The notes under the pieces: model-generated | The model's database searches: none | What the model saw: the letters and a program-made list of their open reading frames with translations, nothing else | What the model was told of the DNA's origin: nothing | Source: CAADGL01 sp964643885 | GTDB lineage: Bacteria > Planctomycetota > Phycisphaerae > UBA1845 > Fen-1342 | DNA: 27,050 nt | NCBI GenBank assembly: GCA_964643885.1 | Contig: CAZXUI010000065.1 | Location: forward strand, 1 to 27,050 | Direction: 5' to 3' | In this document: piece after piece, positions 23,946-27,050 of the stretch | Numbering within the stretch: the stretch's first letter is position 1 | How the letters are laid out: every line of letters begins with the position of its first letter | Made by a program: the position numbers and the translations under genes

Positions 23946-24071
23946 ATTTCCGCTGTAGACCGTGCCGGCGGGCTAACCTTTACCGCACCAAACCCTGTCG
24001 ACTCATGAGTATGAGCAGGCCTGCCGCCGAAATCGTAGAATTAGGCGGATTGGCCGCGTAGACTACTTGCG

Positions 24072-24161
24072 GTGACGCAGGTCCGGCCGTCTCGCCCGGG
24101 GGGTGAGCGGGCGACGGTGCGATTCACGGTGGACCTGCGCGGGTATCTGCCGCCGGGCTAA
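24072..24161 (+). pseudogene. Possible 29-codon ORF or gene remnant
   Basis: GTG 24072 to TAA 24161 reads as a short, codon-biased peptide ending VRFTVDLRGYLPPG, which looks like the end of a beta-sandwich domain, not random translation. TAGAAT (24036-24041) lies 30 bases upstream. No ribosome binding site is visible. It may be a remnant of a larger gene or a leader peptide before the aminotransferase gene; chance is also possible. Confidence 0.2.
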
Positions 24162-24205
24162 CGGGTCTATGCGAGGCATGTGTGCGCTATCCACAGGAGG
24201 AGCGC

Positions 24206-25339
24206 GTGGTGTTGAATGTGAATGCGGCACGAGCTGAGATGCCGGTGGTCCGGCAATATAACTTCCTGGATCATGCGGCCGTTGCGCCGATGTCCGGGCG
24301 GGCCGCGGCCGCGATGCGCCGTTTTCTGGATGAGGCGGAGAGCCACGGCCACGCGCGGGGCGGGCTCTATCCGCAGACGAAGCACGTCCGCCAGCTTGCC
24401 GCCAAGCTGCTGAACTGCCACGCCGAGGAAATCACGTTTACCAAGAACACGAGCGAGGGCATCTGCTACGTCGCCAACGGGCTTCAGTTTTCACGCGGCG
24501 ACAACATCGTGACGACGGGCGTCGAGTTTCCCGCCAACATCTATCCGTGGATGAACCTGCGGGCGCAGGGCGTGCAGCTCAAAATGGTGGTCGAGGACGG
24601 GGGACGTATTCCGATCGAGCGGCTGATCGAGCTGATCGACGATCGCACGCGGCTGGTGACGATCTCGAGCGTGCAGTTCGGCAGCGGCTTCCGGTCGGAT
24701 CTGGCGGCGCTGGGGGCTGCGTGCCAGGAGCGCGGCATTTTGTTCTTCGTTGATGCCATCCAGTCGCTGGGCGTGACGCCGATCGACGTTCGCGCCATGA
24801 AGATCGATTTCCTCAGCGCCGGGGCGCAAAAGTGGCTCCTGGGGCCGGAGGGCGTGGGCATCTTCTACTGCCGGCACGAGCTGTTGGGCCTGCTGCGGCC
24901 GAGCAGTGTCGGCTGGATCGGCGTGAAGCATGCCATGGACTTCGGGCGTTACGAGCTGGACTTCCGCGACGACGCCCGCCGCTTCGACGGCGGCAGCTAT
25001 AACCTGTCGGGCATCTGGGGACTGGGCGCCTCGCTCGAATGGCTGCTGGAACTGGGCATCGACAAGATCTGGGCCCGCGTGAAGACGCTGACCGACCGGC
25101 TGACGGCCGGCCTGCGCGAGAAGGGCTATCGCGTGGTGAGTTCGCGGGCGGCGGGTGAAGAGAGCGGCATCGTCGCGTTCGTGTCGGCCACGCACGATCA
25201 CGAGCGCATCATGAACCATCTGCGGCAGGAGTATCGCACCGTCATCGCCTCGCGCCTGGGCCGGCTGCGCGTCAGCCCGCACTTCTATAACAGCGAGGAG
25301 GAGATCGATCAGCTCGTTGCCCACCTGCCCGAGCACTGA
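24206..25339 (+). CDS. Class V aminotransferase (PLP-dependent)
   Basis: A fold-type I PLP enzyme of the class V group, which includes cysteine desulfurases, isopenicillin N epimerase-like and kynureninase-like enzymes. In 377 aa: FLDHAAVAPM near the N-terminus, phosphate-region NTSEG (81-85), Asp183 in VDAIQSLG contacting the PLP ring nitrogen, Lys209 in SAGAQKWLLGPEG forming the Schiff base, and FDGGSYNLSG near 260. No conserved catalytic Cys loop of cysteine desulfurases is evident, so a different reaction is likely. GTG 24206 (or 24209) is chosen because AGGAGG (24195-24200) lies just upstream; the longer GTG at 24182 precedes that site. It stands alone, 119 bp before the phospholipase D gene. 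Confidence 0.88.
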   Translation: MVLNVNAARAEMPVVRQYNFLDHAAVAPMSGRAAAAMRRFLDEAESHGHARGGLYPQTKHVRQLAAKLLNCHAEEITFTKNTSEGICYVANGLQFSRGDNIVTTGVEFPANIYPWMNLRAQGVQLKMVVEDGGRIPIERLIELIDDRTRLVTISSVQFGSGFRSDLAALGAACQERGILFFVDAIQSLGVTPIDVRAMKIDFLSAGAQKWLLGPEGVGIFYCRHELLGLLRPSSVGWIGVKHAMDFGRYELDFRDDARRFDGGSYNLSGIWGLGASLEWLLELGIDKIWARVKTLTDRLTAGLREKGYRVVSSRAAGEESGIVAFVSATHDHERIMNHLRQEYRTVIASRLGRLRVSPHFYNSEEEIDQLVAHLPEH

Positions 25340-25458
25340 TGCGATTGACATGAGATTCCGGGATTTCGTGATCCGGCGATCGGAATGAGCCCCGCTGCCA
25401 GTCGCCGGAGCGCCAAATCTCCAAATCTGTTCGGCGTTCATCCGTGGTTTGGAACTTT

Positions 25459-26904
25459 ATGCCGACCTGGGCGCTGACCGCTCTCTGGATCGTGAACTAC
25501 GCGGCGGTCGCGATTGCGATCGTGCACATCCTGCTGACGCGCAAAGAGCCGCGGGGGATGTTCACGTGGATCCTTGCGCTGTTTTTCCTGCCGGTGATCG
25601 GGCTGGTGCTCTACCTGCTGGTCGGGGAGGTCTCCATCCGGCGCAAGGTGCGCAGGCGGCGCCGGCGGCGGCAGCAGATCGCGGGGCGCCTGGCGAGCCG
25701 GACGGCGGTGCTGGGGCAGACGTTCGACGCCCGGCGGGTGGAAAACCTGTCGACCTCGCAGCAGAGCATGATCCATCTGGCATCGCGCGTGAGCGGGGCC
25801 TACGTCACCAGCGGCAACGAAGTGGTGATCTACAACGACGCCGAGCAGGCGTTTCTGGCGCTGCAACTGGGCATCGAGGCGGCACAGTCGCACGTGCACA
25901 TGCTGTATTACATCTTCCGCGATGACGACACCGGCCGCAGCATCGGCGAACTGCTGCGCAAGAAGGCCAGACAGGGCGTGGAGGCGCGGCTGCTGCTGGA
26001 TGCGGTCGGGTGCTGGCGGATGTCGCGGGCGTTTCTGGCATGGCTGCGCGACGGCGGCGTGAAGGTGTCATTCTTTCTGCCCTGGGGCATCATGAACCGG
26101 CGGCTGCAGATGAACTGCCGGAACCATCGCAAGCTGACGGTCATTGACGGGCGCGTGGGATTCACGGGCAGCAAGAACATCGGCGATGAATACCTGGGGC
26201 GCAAGAAGAAGCTGGGGCCGTGGCGCGACCACCATCTGAGCATGCGCGGGCCGTGCGTGATGCAGTTGCAGGAGATCTTCGTGGAGGACTGGCACTTCGC
26301 CAGCGGGGAGGACCTGTCGGGGGATGGCTACTTTCACGAGCCGGAGCGGGCGGGCAATCAGCTGGTGCAGATCGTGCCGAGCGGGCCGGACGGCTTCGCG
26401 GAGGTGCTGCACCAGCTGCTGATCGCGGCGGTGTCGGACGCGGAGCAGGAGATCGCGATCGTGACGCCGTATTTCGTGCCGGATGTTGCCATGCTGGTGG
26501 CACTGAAGTGGGCGGCCTATCGCGGGGTGACGGTGCGGCTGGTGGTGCCGCACAAGAGCGATCACGTGGTGCTGCTGTGGGCGGGGCGAAGCTTCTACGA
26601 GGAGCTGCTGCGCTCGGGGATCGAAATATACGAATACCAGTCGGGCATGCTGCACTCGAAGATCATCATCATCGACCGGCGCTGGGCGATGGTGGGCTCG
26701 GCGAACATGGACATTCGCAGCTTTCAGTACAACTTTGAGATGACGTGCATGCTGTACGACGAGGGGCTGGCATCGGGTTTTCAGGAGCAGTTTGACGAGT
26801 TTCTACGGGAATCGAAGCGAATCTACCAGCGGGATGTGAAGCGGTGGGGATACCGCGAGCGGCTGGCGGCGGGGGCGGCAAGGGTGGCGACGCCGGTGTT
26901 GTGA
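25459..26904 (+). CDS. cls: Cardiolipin synthase-type phospholipase D
   Basis: Inner-membrane enzyme that condenses two phosphatidylglycerol molecules, or a related pair, into cardiolipin. In 481 aa: two N-terminal membrane helices (about 4-26 and 34-56), a very basic loop (RRKVRRRRRRR at 61-71), then two HKD motifs, His223-Lys225-Asp230 in NHRKLTVID and His399-Lys401-Asp406 in LHSKIIIID, each followed by G-S-x-N. Both active-site halves are complete and the length fits the ClsA group. ATG 25459 is taken; GTG 25444 in the same frame has no ribosome binding site. It is a single gene with nothing recognisable in the 146 bases up to the window end. Confidence 0.92.
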   Translation: MPTWALTALWIVNYAAVAIAIVHILLTRKEPRGMFTWILALFFLPVIGLVLYLLVGEVSIRRKVRRRRRRRQQIAGRLASRTAVLGQTFDARRVENLSTSQQSMIHLASRVSGAYVTSGNEVVIYNDAEQAFLALQLGIEAAQSHVHMLYYIFRDDDTGRSIGELLRKKARQGVEARLLLDAVGCWRMSRAFLAWLRDGGVKVSFFLPWGIMNRRLQMNCRNHRKLTVIDGRVGFTGSKNIGDEYLGRKKKLGPWRDHHLSMRGPCVMQLQEIFVEDWHFASGEDLSGDGYFHEPERAGNQLVQIVPSGPDGFAEVLHQLLIAAVSDAEQEIAIVTPYFVPDVAMLVALKWAAYRGVTVRLVVPHKSDHVVLLWAGRSFYEELLRSGIEIYEYQSGMLHSKIIIIDRRWAMVGSANMDIRSFQYNFEMTCMLYDEGLASGFQEQFDEFLRESKRIYQRDVKRWGYRERLAAGAARVATPVL

Positions 26905-27050
26905 TGGCGTGGGGTTGGAAGGCGGTAAACTCGCCGCGCCAGCGAAAGCGCCACGTTGCTCCTGTCACGGGTGAATGCTTGCGGTATTCGTATGACTGCT
27001 CAGCGCTCCTATCATCGCGAACCCAGCGTGAGTACACACTGGGCCACCCA

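Noticed and set aside
25345..25350. TTGACA before the cardiolipin synthase gene
   Set aside because: No -10 hexamer lies at a suitable distance and the box begins 5 bases after the previous stop.
26669..27037. Minus-strand open frame at the window end
   Set aside because: It mostly mirrors the cardiolipin synthase 3' end, and the product is low-complexity Pro/Arg/Ser.

Overview
The window is a GC-rich bacterial chromosome segment that most resembles Planctomycetota. I cannot place it more finely from sequence alone. The evidence is a tandem pair of different ClpP peptidases behind trigger factor, a VPEPST-type PEP-CTERM protein, a second secreted protein with a Cys-Gly C-terminal anchor, an mraZ gene without the usual cell-wall cluster, and very long Glu/Arg/Ala-rich coiled-coil proteins. 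There are no rRNA genes, phage genes, insertion sequences or CRISPR arrays.

Layout. Positions 1-42 are the 3' part of a tRNA-Gly(GCC), cut by the window edge at its anticodon loop. Positions 479-4423 form a proteostasis block on the + strand: trigger factor (tig), clpP1, clpP2 and a small coiled-coil lipoprotein. Positions 4798-16416 are the most unusual part, also on the + strand: a double-FHA coiled-coil protein (828 aa), a giant coiled-coil protein (about 2616 aa) ending in two membrane segments around an extracytoplasmic coiled-coil region, and a GT4-type glycosyltransferase whose start codon overlaps the giant gene's stop. Positions 16635-17117 are mraZ with direct-repeat MraZ-type boxes in its promoter. 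Positions 17118-18006 are an 889-bp convergent intergenic region with 7-bp tandem repeats and several hairpins.

On the - strand, 18007-20574 encodes a large secreted protein with a C-terminal sorting-like tail, and 20882-21172 encodes a small BFD-like [2Fe-2S] protein. On the + strand there follow an M20 metallopeptidase (21331-22704), a PEP-CTERM protein (22845-23945), a class V aminotransferase (24206-25339) and a cardiolipin synthase-type phospholipase D (25459-26904).

How the genes may work together. Trigger factor and the two ClpP subunits would act in folding and degradation of cytosolic proteins; no Clp ATPase gene is present here. The FHA protein and the giant protein share a recognisable 31-residue coiled-coil module (19 of 31 identical), and the giant protein is coupled to a glycosyltransferase. 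I infer a membrane-anchored, possibly phospho-regulated scaffold linked to envelope glycan synthesis, with a C-terminal region whose layout resembles Wzz-type polysaccharide co-polymerases. This is the best candidate for an undescribed system. The remaining genes look like independent units.
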